Positions 1 through 6,857 of a DNA stretch of 39,623 bases are shown in pieces. The stretch is from JBEIFW01 sp044370695 (lineage in GTDB: Bacteria > Actinomycetota > Acidimicrobiia > Acidimicrobiales > Ilumatobacteraceae), in NCBI GenBank assembly GCA_044370695.1, contig JBILVB010000017.1:1-39623 (forward strand), given 5' to 3'. The position numbers and the translations under genes were made by a program. Numbering within the stretch: position 1 is the first letter of the stretch; every line of letters starts with the position of its first letter. Under the pieces are notes generated by a model. That model saw only the letters and a list, made by a program, of their open reading frames with translations. It was not told where the DNA came from and did not search any database.

Positions 1-239
1 GGATCTCGACCTCGAGCTCGAGCACCCGGGCCCGGCGGCGCAACGCAACCAACTCGGCGCGCTCATCGCTCGACAACCCCGGGGCCCGGCCGTCATCGAT
101 GTCGGCCTGCTTCATCCAGTTCCGCAGGCAGCTGTCACAAAATCCCGAGATCGGCAGCGACCCTCGACACCGGCTCGGTCCCCAGGCGCGCCAAATCGAC
201 AGCACGACGACGGAACTCCGGCGGATGCGGACGCGGCAT
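1..239 (-). pseudogene. IS3-family transposase OrfA fragment, frameshifted, runs off the window
   Basis: Read leftward from an ATG at 239 with a strong AAGGAG ribosome site just upstream. The first 34 residues (MPRPHPPEFRRRAVDLAR...) match the helix-turn-helix start of IS3/IS911-type OrfA. The frame hits TGA near 135, but the next frame continues with SCLRNWMKQADIDDGRAPGL and then an Arg/Glu-rich leucine-zipper-like stretch typical of the same protein. One extra base around 137-145 explains the break, so this copy of OrfA is probably dead. The rest of the element, including OrfB, would lie left of base 1. Family assignment is from remembered motifs. Confidence 0.75.
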
Positions 240-281
240 CACAACTCCTTCCGAGACGACCACACGCCGCCTCACGGTAGG

Positions 282-305
282 TGTCCGCCAACCGGGGGGC
301 ACTCC
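282..305. repeat. Candidate terminal inverted repeat of the IS3-type element
   Basis: The segment, read on the minus strand from 305, starts TGGAGTGCCCCCCGGTTGGC and lies about 45 bp before the OrfA start. IS3-family ends begin with TG and sit in this position. The matching right end lies outside the window, so the repeat and any target-site duplication cannot be confirmed. Confidence 0.35.
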
Positions 306-349
306 AGACGTCGATAGAGGGTCAGTCTTCAGGCGCCGCCAACAACGCG

Positions 350-355
350 TACGCT
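350..355 (+). promoter_or_regulatory. Leaderless -10 element for the MDMPI-like gene
   Basis: TACGCT ends 6 nt before the ATG at 362, and no Shine-Dalgarno sequence is present. The same layout recurs at many starts in this window. Confidence 0.45.
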
Positions 356-361
356 GGCTGC

Positions 362-991
362 ATGGGTGCAATCGTCGAGCAGTACTTGGCTTCGGTATCC
401 GCCGCGCTGCAACTCGTGGACGGAACCGAGGTGAGCACCCGATGGGTTCTCCCATCGATACTCCCCGAGTACACCGTCGGCGCACTCACTGCCCATCTCG
501 GCCGCTCGATCACCAATGTCGAGACCTATCTCGAACGCCCTGCTCCCGTCGATGCGGCTCCGATGGATGCGCCGACCTACTTCGCAACGGTCCTCGCGGA
601 CGCAGATCCCGTCGACAGTGATCTGCACCGAGCCGTGCGATCCCGCTCGGTTGAGGTCGCTGCAGCGGGTCATTCAGCCGTTGTGGCGAACCTGCGGGGC
701 AGCGCTGAGCGGTTGCACAGCATCGATCTCGCCGCACAGCCGCCGATTCTCGTCCTCGACGGCATCGCTATGAGCATTGACGAGTACCTGCGCACTCGTA
801 TCGTCGAGCTGGCGGTCCACGCCGCCGACCTTGCGGCAAGCGTCGGCGTCGAGGCCCCGGCGCTACCACCCGACGTGTGGGAGCAGGTCGCACGAACGGT
901 CGGCGAGACCGCTGTTCGGCGCCACGGAGCGGAGGCCTACGCATTGTCGATCGCTCGCCCGGACCGCACGGGTCGCCTCGCTGCGTTCTGA
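362..991 (+). CDS. Mycothiol-dependent maleylpyruvate isomerase-family protein (DinB-like fold)
   Basis: A 209-residue protein of the MDMPI_N / DinB-like superfamily, whose members are cytosolic metal-binding four-helix bundles, often mycothiol-dependent isomerases or transferases. The expected metal triad is visible: His45 (in AHLGR) and Glu149-x3-His153 (in IVELAVHAADL). The ATG at 362 is chosen over an in-frame upstream start at 281, because the earlier start would place codons inside the presumed IS terminus and the -10-like TACGCT lies 6 nt before 362. Its 3' end overlaps a minus-strand hypothetical gene by about 130 bp. The substrate is unknown; the family implies a mycothiol-making actinobacterium. 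Confidence 0.75.
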   Translation: MGAIVEQYLASVSAALQLVDGTEVSTRWVLPSILPEYTVGALTAHLGRSITNVETYLERPAPVDAAPMDAPTYFATVLADADPVDSDLHRAVRSRSVEVAAAGHSAVVANLRGSAERLHSIDLAAQPPILVLDGIAMSIDEYLRTRIVELAVHAADLAASVGVEAPALPPDVWEQVARTVGETAVRRHGAEAYALSIARPDRTGRLAAF

Positions 992-1417
992 CCGGCGTCT
1001 CGGGCTGCTCGACGCTCTTGGATGGCCCATCGCCCGCCACGCGATCAGTCGAGGGTTGCGCGGACTTCCGGGAGCGAACGCAGCGGCAGCCTCGATCAGC
1101 GCGATCTGCTCGTCTGCGACCGCTCCACCGACGGTCACGGTGACGTACTCGGCGTTGCCGCGAACACGAACCCACTCGCACCCGTCAGCGAGCCGACGCA
1201 GCTCCTCGTAGAAGGCCGACAGAAGCCTTGAGGTAGCGACGTCGCCCGGATCACTGTGCAGGATCGTCAGGTGCCGTCGCCCTTGCGCCGGTTCAATCGC
1301 CTCGTTGACCAACAGCTCGCTGCTGACCACGGCACCCCCTGGTCGGGCGAAGGGTTTGCTCAAGGTGCCTCTAAGTTCGCCGAAGGGATCGGCCTCGTCT
1401 AGGTCATCGATTCGCAT
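863..1417 (-). CDS. Hypothetical protein
   Basis: A 184-residue reading frame that I do not recognise. Residues 1-120 have a believable mix of acidic and hydrophobic segments (for example LLSAFYEELRRLADGCEW and EYVTVTVGGAVADEQIALIE). The last 50 or so residues are Arg/Ser-rich and lie antisense to the MDMPI-like gene, so the true end may be earlier or the gene may be eroded. The start at 1417 is the first ATG that precedes the plausible region; no clear ribosome site is seen. It lies just downstream of the broken SARP gene on the same strand and may belong to the same decaying block. Confidence 0.4.
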   Translation of the reverse strand: MRIDDLDEADPFGELRGTLSKPFARPGGAVVSSELLVNEAIEPAQGRRHLTILHSDPGDVATSRLLSAFYEELRRLADGCEWVRVRGNAEYVTVTVGGAVADEQIALIEAAAAFAPGSPRNPRLIAWRAMGHPRASSSPRRRSERSEATRAVRASDRQCVGLRSVAPNSGLADRSCDLLPHVGW

Positions 1418-1449
1418 TTCCGTCGTTCCAAGTAGACATCGCCGTGGCT

Positions 1450-2008
1450 TCACAAGCACGGCGCGTGGGGCGGGTGGGCCCGCTCGTCGAGCGGTGACCG
1501 TCGAGCGGCCAGTTCCGCCCAGCGCACTGCGTCCTCGGCGCGGCCGCGCATCAGCGCGGTGACGACCCGCTGATGGAGCCGGGACGCCACGATGCCGGCC
1601 ACGTGTTCTCGGGCGACGAGGAGCCACAGGTCGAACTGGGGGCTCCAGGCGGTGTCGATGCCCTCGAGCAGCGCGCCGGTGCCGATGTCTGGCGGGATGT
1701 CACGGTCCAACGTGAGCGCATCGACAGCGAAATGGTCGGGAAGCTCCTGACGAACGGGATCTCCCGTGAGGATGCTCGCATCGCCCAGAGCCCGCCTCAG
1801 CTCCGCCAGGCACCAGCGCAGGCTGGCCAGTGGGTCGTTCGCGTCGGGGGAACAGTTCGCTACTGAGTTCCCGCCGGGTGAGCGGACGGTCGGCCAGCAG
1901 GATCCGGGCGAGAAGCGCCCACGGCCTCTGGCCGCGTAGGTCTCGGTCGTTGCCGTCCTCGTCGACGATGCGAGGAACACCGATGAGCCGCCTGCGGCGA
2001 AAGGACAC
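1450..2008 (-). pseudogene. SARP/BTAD-type transcriptional regulator, frameshifted and truncated
   Basis: Two reading frames together give one regulator. From a GTG at 2008 the N-terminal frame reads LIGVPRIVDEDG...LRGQRPWALLARILL...RRELSSELFP, typical of the winged-helix part of SARP proteins. After a run of five Gs at 1846-1850 (plus strand) the neighbouring frame continues DANDPLASLRWCLAELRRAL and then the helical BTAD repeats (LLEGIDTAWSPQFDLWLLVA, WAELAARRSPLDERAH). Removing one base from the run restores a continuous protein. It stops at 1450, shortly after the second BTAD helix pair, so the C-terminal half is also lost. The GTG lies only 6 bp from the divergent DUF4242 start, leaving no room for promoters, which suggests a deletion junction. 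Confidence 0.7.
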
Positions 2009-2014
2009 ACCGTC

Positions 2015-2191
2015 ATGGCCCAGTTCATCATCGAACGCAACATCCCCGGCGCGAGCACCCTCACCGCGGACGAGCTCGCCGCCACCGACGACGCCGCCAC
2101 CATCGCCGAGCACGCCCGCCGCGGCGGCTTCCCGGCCGACCTCATCGTCAGCGTGGCCGCCCAGATCGGGCCCGACACGGCACGTCGCTGA
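2015..2191 (+). CDS. Miniature DUF4242-type protein with the middle of the domain missing
   Basis: A 58-residue frame with an AAAGGA ribosome site about 9 nt before the ATG. It begins MAQFIIERNIPGASTLTADE and ends with EHARRGGFPADLI plus a short tail. Both ends match the two conserved ends of DUF4242 (SCO4226-like, nickel-associated) proteins of about 90 residues. The intervening 35 or so residues, which normally carry the KSC motif and the central beta-strands, are absent, and the two ends are joined in frame at ELAATDDAAT. It could be a deletion remnant or a genuinely short protein; function is unknown. The start lies 6 bp from the broken SARP start on the other strand. Confidence 0.6.
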   Translation: MAQFIIERNIPGASTLTADELAATDDAATIAEHARRGGFPADLIVSVAAQIGPDTARR

Positions 2192-2230
2192 ACTCGAGCG
2201 GGGCGGGCGCACGAGATGCCACGCATCGAG

Positions 2231-2267
2231 GAGCGGCCGGCGATCGGTGGCGATCAGGCCGGCCGCT
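2231..2267. terminator. Hairpin terminator between convergent genes
   Basis: GAGCGGCCGGC and GCCGGCCGCTC form a perfect 11-bp stem with a 16-nt loop, followed by TTCGTTC on the plus strand. It lies between the DUF4242 fragment and the TetR gene and could serve both. Confidence 0.6.
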
Positions 2268-2273
2268 CTTCGT

Positions 2274-2963
2274 TCAGGTCGACGTGACGCGCCGCTCGTC
2301 GAGCTCGGCCAGGATCGAACGCACCTCGGTTCGCAGCAGGGCCTCGACATCGGTGCCGCTCCAGGCGAGATGTCCGAAGGCCTCGAGCGCAACCAGCCCG
2401 TGGACCCGCCCCCAACTGCGCACGATGACGTCGAGCAGTGACGCGGGAACGGCGCCGACGGACTGATCGATAGCGGCGAGGTCGATCGTCGCTTCGTCGT
2501 CGGACGCCCCCGCGGGGTGACTTGCGGCGTAGGCCGCGGCGACCTCGCGGGTCAACGGCGCGCCGAAGCGGCGGACGCTCGCCGAGGTGGGTCCGTCGGC
2601 TCGGGCGCGGAATCCGGGGATGGGGGTGCCGAGGATGAGCCCGAACTGCTCGGGGTTGTCGAGCGCCCAGCGCCGGTAGCCGAGCGCGATGGCCTCCATG
2701 CGGGCGAGCGGATCGTCGTCTGCGTCGGCGACCGCGGCTTCGATGGCCGCGCCGAACGCTTCGAACCCGTCGCTGATGAGCAGCTCGAGCAGCCCGTCGC
2801 GCCCGTCGACGTAGCGGTAGAGGCCCGGGGGACTGATGCCGGCCTTCCGGGCGACTTCTCGGAGCGACAGCGCAGCCGCTCCGGTCTGTCGCAGCTCGTC
2901 GAGTGCAGCGGCCCTGATCTCGGCGAGCAGATTCGCCCGCAGCACGGCCCGACGTCCCTCCAT
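2274..2963 (-). CDS. TetR/AcrR-family regulator (WHG-type C-terminal domain)
   Basis: A 229-residue repressor. The N-terminal helix-turn-helix is at about residues 33-52 (LSLREVARKAGISPPGLYRY). The C-terminal ligand domain has the pattern of the WHG subgroup (GYRRWALDNPEQFGLILGTP). The ATG at 2963 is chosen because TACACT lies 7 nt upstream, the leaderless arrangement; a TTG at 3008 would put the operator inside the gene. It is divergent from an NAD-dependent epimerase, and the 111-bp gap holds a perfect 16-6-16 inverted repeat plus two shorter palindromes, so it very likely represses that gene and perhaps itself. The inducer is unknown. Confidence 0.88.
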   Translation of the reverse strand: MEGRRAVLRANLLAEIRAAALDELRQTGAAALSLREVARKAGISPPGLYRYVDGRDGLLELLISDGFEAFGAAIEAAVADADDDPLARMEAIALGYRRWALDNPEQFGLILGTPIPGFRARADGPTSASVRRFGAPLTREVAAAYAASHPAGASDDEATIDLAAIDQSVGAVPASLLDVIVRSWGRVHGLVALEAFGHLAWSGTDVEALLRTEVRSILAELDERRVTST

Positions 2964-2970
2964 GTCCCGG

Positions 2971-2976
2971 AGTGTA
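2971..2976 (-). promoter_or_regulatory. Leaderless -10 element of the TetR gene
   Basis: TACACT on the minus strand ends 7 nt before the ATG at 2963, with no ribosome site. Confidence 0.5.
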
Positions 2977-3002
2977 GGCAACCGTCGCACTACGAACGTG
3001 CA

Positions 3003-3030
3003 TTGCAATGCGATCAGTGTTCGCTATAGT
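3003..3030 (+). promoter_or_regulatory. Promoter of the epimerase gene
   Basis: TTGCAA (3003-3008), a 16-bp spacer and TATAGT (3025-3030). The -10 forms the spacer of the large operator, so bound repressor would block RNA polymerase. Transcription would start near 3037, giving a leader of about 38 nt with GGAGG before the ATG. Confidence 0.65.
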
Positions 3031-3046
3031 GCGAACACTGATCGCA
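3009..3046. promoter_or_regulatory. TetR operator: perfect 16-bp inverted repeat
   Basis: TGCGATCAGTGTTCGC and its exact reverse complement flank the 6-bp spacer TATAGT. It is bordered by two shorter perfect palindromes, CATTGCAATG (3001-3010) and GCAACATGTTGC (3044-3055). The position between the divergent TetR and epimerase genes makes it the expected binding site. Confidence 0.75.
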
Positions 3047-3074
3047 ACATGTTGCCTGTTCGTGGAGGTTGGAC

Positions 3075-4004
3075 ATGGGGGACCGATTCGTGGTGCTCGG
3101 CGCGTCGGGAGGTGTCGGGCGTGCGCTCGTCGCGGAGCTGGCTCGGCAGGGCCGGCCCACGCGAGCCGTCTCCCGCCGCCAGCGCGGCGGCCTCGGAGGT
3201 GTCGAGTGCATGGCGGCCGACGTGTCGACGCCCGCGGGCGCTCGCGACGCATGCGCCGGCGCGGCGGTGGTGTTCCATGCCGCCCAACCGGAGTACCACC
3301 GCTGGCCCGAGGAGTTCCCCACGCTGACGGCGAACGTCATCGCCGCCGCGGGCGAGGCCGGCGCCAAGCTGGTGATGGTCGACAACCTGTACATGTACGG
3401 CCCCACCGCAGGGCCGCTCGTCGAGACCCTGGCGCGAGCGGCGACCGGACGCAAGGGCGTCGTGCGGGCCCGGATGGAACGCCAGTTGCTCGACGCCCAC
3501 ACGGCCGGCACCGTGCGCGTCGCCATCGGGCGGCTCTCCGACTACTACGGACCGCACGGGCCGAACAGCACCATCGCGACGCTCGTGCTCGAGCCGGCGG
3601 TGCGCGGCAAGGCCATGCGCTGGCCGGGATCCACCACGGCACCGAAGACCCTGCACTTCCTGGCCGACGCAGCCCGCGGGCTGCTGGTCCTCGCCGACCA
3701 CGACGCCGCCGACGGCATGGTGTGGCACCTGCCTGCCGCACCGCCGATCACCGGTGCGCACTTCATGGAACTGGTGAACCAGTGCCTGCCGTCAGCGGTG
3801 AAGGCCGGATCGATCGGCACGTCGATGATGCGGATCGGCGGGCTGTTCTCCAAGGCGGCCAAGGAAACCGTCGAGTGCATGTACCAGTGGACCGCGCCGT
3901 TCGTGGTCGACAGCTCGGCATTCGAGTCCGCCTTCGGGCCACTCGCGGTCACCCCGCACGCCGAGGCGATCGCCACGACGATCGAGTCGATGCACCACGC
4001 GTGA
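3075..4004 (+). CDS. NAD(P)-dependent epimerase/dehydratase (extended SDR family)
   Basis: A 309-residue Rossmann protein. The nucleotide-binding loop GASGGVG is at residues 8-14 and an YMYG motif typical of extended SDRs follows the fourth strand (KLVMVDNLYMYGP). The usual Tyr-x3-Lys pair is not obvious; the corresponding region reads VVRARMERQLLDAH, so the chemistry may differ from a classical epimerase. The ATG at 3075 has GGAGG 6 nt upstream; a TTG two codons earlier is less likely. It is divergent from the TetR gene and followed by a DUF4386 membrane protein, probably as one transcript. The substrate is unknown. Confidence 0.85.
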   Translation: MGDRFVVLGASGGVGRALVAELARQGRPTRAVSRRQRGGLGGVECMAADVSTPAGARDACAGAAVVFHAAQPEYHRWPEEFPTLTANVIAAAGEAGAKLVMVDNLYMYGPTAGPLVETLARAATGRKGVVRARMERQLLDAHTAGTVRVAIGRLSDYYGPHGPNSTIATLVLEPAVRGKAMRWPGSTTAPKTLHFLADAARGLLVLADHDAADGMVWHLPAAPPITGAHFMELVNQCLPSAVKAGSIGTSMMRIGGLFSKAAKETVECMYQWTAPFVVDSSAFESAFGPLAVTPHAEAIATTIESMHHA

Positions 4005-4098
4005 CCGCCCCGGTGGGCGATCCGCGTCGATCGCCGCTGCCCCCTCCAATCCACACCCCACCGCACACCCCGCTGCACACCTCGCAAGGAGCGACCCC

Positions 4099-4839
4099 AT
4101 GACCACTCGATCGTCCACCACCGCCGGCCCCGCTGCCGACTCCCCGCCGGTCCACGGTGCCGGTTGGGCATCCGTCGTGCAGGGACTGCTGATCTTCGTG
4201 CCGACCGTCGTGCTCGGCGCAGCGGTCGGCTGGCCGGGAAGCCTCTCGGATCCGGCGTCGGTGGCGTTACCGAGGCTGGCCGACAACGAGGGTGCGGTCC
4301 GCTTCGGCTACGCGGCCTACCTGCTCTACTCGGTGCTGTTCGCCGTGACGATCACGATGCTCGCCCGCCTCGTCGAAGGTGACCTGGCGAAGGGGGTCCG
4401 TCGTCTGGTCATCGGCTTCGCCGTCGCTTCGGCGATCGCGCGCAGCCTCGGGATCGTCCGCTGGCTCGCCCCGATGCCCGAGCTCGCCGACGCGTATGCC
4501 ACGGCAGCCGACGACGGGCAGCGCTACACGATCGAACGCCTCTACGACGCGCTCAACTCCTACGGCGGCACGATCGGTGAGGCCCTCGGTGTGGGGCTCT
4601 TCGCGGCGATCTCGATCGCGCTGCTCGCAGTCGGTCTCCTCCGCTCGGACGCGATGCCGCGCTGGGTCGCGGTGTGGGGCGTGGTCTCCGCCGTCGCGCT
4701 GGCCCTCGGCGCCGTGGAGCTCTTCGGCGTCGATCCGGGGCCGCTGCTCACCGTCACCGTCACCGTCGTCCAACTGTGGTTCCTCGCCACCGGTGTATGG
4801 CTCCTGGCGCGAGGTGCACGGCGGTTCCCGGTGGGCTGA
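4099..4839 (+). CDS. DUF4386-family integral membrane protein
   Basis: A 246-residue protein with about six hydrophobic helices (near residues 26-46, 71-91, 103-122, 152-177, 186-207 and 213-233). The segment order, the LARLVEGDLAKG loop and the YDALNSYGGTIGEALGVGL segment fit DUF4386, a family of unknown role. An AAGGAG ribosome site lies 8 nt before the ATG. It is 94 bp downstream of the epimerase on the same strand and probably shares the TetR-controlled promoter. No catalytic motif is visible. Confidence 0.75.
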   Translation: MTTRSSTTAGPAADSPPVHGAGWASVVQGLLIFVPTVVLGAAVGWPGSLSDPASVALPRLADNEGAVRFGYAAYLLYSVLFAVTITMLARLVEGDLAKGVRRLVIGFAVASAIARSLGIVRWLAPMPELADAYATAADDGQRYTIERLYDALNSYGGTIGEALGVGLFAAISIALLAVGLLRSDAMPRWVAVWGVVSAVALALGAVELFGVDPGPLLTVTVTVVQLWFLATGVWLLARGARRFPVG

Positions 4840-4941
4840 CCGAGCCGGTCTCCTGGCGCGCACCGGCTCGCAGCGGCGATCGCCGTCCTGCCGGCTCCCG
4901 TGGGGGGGGGCCTTCGGTGCCGATCGCCACAAGAGGGGGGC

Positions 4942-4981
4942 TTGTGCACTGCAGGAACCAGGGTCATAATGTCGTTATGAC
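4942..4981 (+). promoter_or_regulatory. Promoter with overlapping palindromic operator for TetR and hydrolase
   Basis: TTGTGC (4942-4947), a 17-bp spacer and CATAAT (4965-4970). The -10 lies inside the 19-bp operator GTCATAATGTCGTTATGAC (4963-4981), a perfect 7-5-7 inverted repeat. This supports autoregulation by the TetR gene at 5069. The rest of the 229-bp gap from 4840 holds only G-rich runs and a weak hairpin at 4928-4946. Confidence 0.65.
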
Positions 4982-5068
4982 GTTGTTACATCATCCCCGC
5001 GGACGGCGCCCCGAGGCCGGCACCCCGTCCCACGCGCACCCCGCCACCGGCACCCCTGGAGTGTCACG

Positions 5069-5656
5069 ATGATGGTGATGACCGCCCGAAAGGACCACCT
5101 GCGCGAGCGCCTCACCGCCGCTGCCGTGGAGGTGCTTGCGACCGGAGGGGTCGATGCACTCACCGCCCGCGCGCTCGCCGAGCGCGCCGAAACCACCACG
5201 ATGGCGATCTACTCCCGCTTCGGCGGCATGGACGCTGTCCTCGTGGCCGTGCTCGGTGAGGGGTTCGCGATGCTCGCCGACCAACTCAACGCCGTGGCCG
5301 ACACGGCGAACCCCCGAGCCGACGTCGAAGAGGTCTGCCTCGCCTACCGGGCCTTCGCCCTCGAATCGAGCGCCCTCTACACCGTGATGTTCGACAGCGG
5401 ACTGCGCGACGCCATCGCAGAGGCCGGATCGAGTCCCCAGGAGGCCTTCGCCCATCTCCACCGGCGCGTCGCCCGGGCCCTGCCCGACACCGACCCCGCC
5501 AGCGTCGAGACGGCCAGTTTCTCGACCTGGGCGCTGTGTCACGGGCTGGTCAGCCTCGAGCGCTCCGGGATCGGCTCGAAGCTGCGGCAGCGCTCGGCAT
5601 CGAGCGTGTTCCGGTCGGCCATCGATGCCCACCTCCGCGGGTGCGGTGCGGCATGA
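5069..5656 (+). CDS. TetR/AcrR-family regulator
   Basis: A 195-residue regulator with a helix-turn-helix at about residues 31-51 (LTARALAERAETTTMAIYSR) and a WHG-like C-terminal domain (CLAYRAFALESSALYTVMFD). The start is one of three close Met codons; 5069 is chosen because GGAG ends 7 nt upstream. The stop overlaps the start of the alpha/beta hydrolase (ATGA), so the two are translationally coupled. The 19-bp palindrome overlapping its -10 suggests that it represses its own operon and is relieved by a ligand, possibly a substrate or product of the hydrolase. Confidence 0.87.
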   Translation: MMVMTARKDHLRERLTAAAVEVLATGGVDALTARALAERAETTTMAIYSRFGGMDAVLVAVLGEGFAMLADQLNAVADTANPRADVEEVCLAYRAFALESSALYTVMFDSGLRDAIAEAGSSPQEAFAHLHRRVARALPDTDPASVETASFSTWALCHGLVSLERSGIGSKLRQRSASSVFRSAIDAHLRGCGAA

Positions 5657-6429
5657 GCGCCCTCCACCTGAACCGGACCGAGGGCAGCGGCCGACCGCTC
5701 GTGCTCCTCCACGGTGTCTATCTGGACCACCGGCTCTGGGACGAGGTCCGCGCAGCATTTCCCTCCCGCGCCACGCTCGCCGTCGATCTCCCGGGGCACG
5801 GGCGCAGCCGGCCCCTCGGCTCCCACGAGTCGATCGACGAGGTCGCCGGCTCGGTCGCCGATGCCGTGCGTTCTGCAGGCATCCGTGACGCCATCTGGGT
5901 GGGGCACTCGTGGGGCGGTTGGGTGCTCGCGCGCGTGGCCGCCACCGATCCGGATCTCGTCGGTGGCGCCGTCTACTCCAACACGCCGGCGCGCAAGGCG
6001 TCCGGCAAACGGCGCACCGGATTCCTGGCCCAGCGGTGGCTGCTCCGCTTCGGCTTCCCGTTGGCGACCTACGGCCGGCTTGCAGCCAAGTCGCTCTACG
6101 ACCCTGCGACGCTGTCGGCCCGGCCGGCATTGGCCGACGAGCTGGCGGCCCGCGTGAAGTCGATGGGACGTACCCAGGTGATCCGAACGGTGTCGAACGT
6201 GGTGCTCGGCACCCCGGACTCGATCGAGTTGATCGCAGCCACCGCAGTGCCGTATCGGGTCGTCGCCGGTGAACAGGATTACGTGCTCGACGACGAGGTC
6301 GTCACCAGGTTCGGCCCTGTGCTGGGCCGGGCCGCCGGTGGCCACATCACGCCCCAGGCTGATCCGGGTGCGATCGTGCGCGCCGTCGAGGTGCTCGACG
6401 GCTCGCTCAGTCGGTCCAGTTCGAGCTAG
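5653..6429 (+). CDS. Alpha/beta-fold hydrolase
   Basis: A 258-residue cytosolic alpha/beta hydrolase. The nucleophile elbow GHSWGG places Ser86; Asp209 (in VVAGEQDYVLDD) and His231 (in AGGHITPQ) complete the triad. The oxyanion loop is LLHGVYLD near residues 18-25. No signal peptide is present. It overlaps the TetR gene by four bases and ends just before a strong hairpin. The family covers esterases, lactonases and C-C bond hydrolases; nothing here settles the substrate. Pairing with a TetR suggests inducible breakdown of a specific compound. Confidence 0.85.
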   Translation: MSALHLNRTEGSGRPLVLLHGVYLDHRLWDEVRAAFPSRATLAVDLPGHGRSRPLGSHESIDEVAGSVADAVRSAGIRDAIWVGHSWGGWVLARVAATDPDLVGGAVYSNTPARKASGKRRTGFLAQRWLLRFGFPLATYGRLAAKSLYDPATLSARPALADELAARVKSMGRTQVIRTVSNVVLGTPDSIELIAATAVPYRVVAGEQDYVLDDEVVTRFGPVLGRAAGGHITPQADPGAIVRAVEVLDGSLSRSSSS

Positions 6430-6437
6430 CGCCGCTC

Positions 6438-6473
6438 GGCCGGCACGGCGTCGAACGTGACGTCGTGCCGGCC
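6438..6473. terminator. Bidirectional terminator between convergent operons
   Basis: GGCCGGCACG and CGTGCCGGCC pair perfectly; in RNA a G-U pair and CGTC/GACG extend the stem to 15 bp with a 6-nt loop. It separates the hydrolase (plus) from the EthD-like gene (minus). Confidence 0.7.
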
Positions 6474-6539
6474 AGGGGGCCGAGCTTCACGCGCCGGCGG
6501 CCGAAGGGGTCTCCTCCGTCGTGCTGGACCCGGTGCAGG

Positions 6540-6857
6540 TCAGCGCTGGTCGGGGTCGACGACCGGGTGCGGGGTGACGAACAGCCTCGTGCGGCTGCGG
6601 ACGTGGGCCAGGGAATCGGCCGCCACGGCCTTGCCCAACTCGGAGGCGTAGGCGGCGTCGAAGTCCTCCCGGCTGTCGAACCACAACTCCGAGACACCGT
6701 CGACGTCGGTTGCGTCCTCGACGAGGTTGAACGTGATGCGCCGCACGCCCGGAAGCTGGGCAGCCAGCGGCGCGTGCTCGCCGAGCCACCAGCCGCGGAA
6801 CTCCTCGGCGGTCATGTCGTCTCGCCGCGTCAACAGGATGATCGCCTTGAAGCTCAT
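6540..6857 (-). CDS. EthD-family small protein
   Basis: A 105-residue alpha/beta dimeric-barrel type protein. The pattern MSFKAIILLTRRDDMTAEEF, then WWLGEHAPLAAQLPGVRRI, with the His of the GEHAP segment, is typical of the EthD (PF07110) group, which includes small proteins of ether or polyketide breakdown and many of unknown role. Its ATG overlaps the stop of the upstream AA_synth-like gene (ATGA), so it is the last gene of a three-gene leftward operon. It ends before a strong terminator. Function beyond the family is not known. Confidence 0.75.
   Translation of the reverse strand: MSFKAIILLTRRDDMTAEEFRGWWLGEHAPLAAQLPGVRRITFNLVEDATDVDGVSELWFDSREDFDAAYASELGKAVAADSLAHVRSRTRLFVTPHPVVDPDQR

Noticed and set aside
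281..361. Upstream start for the MDMPI-like gene
   Set aside because: Codons fall in the presumed IS end, have no family similarity, and a -10 element sits just before 362.
2964..3008. TTG start giving a longer TetR
   Set aside because: Adds unrelated residues and would overlap the promoter and operator; the ATG at 2963 fits the leaderless pattern.
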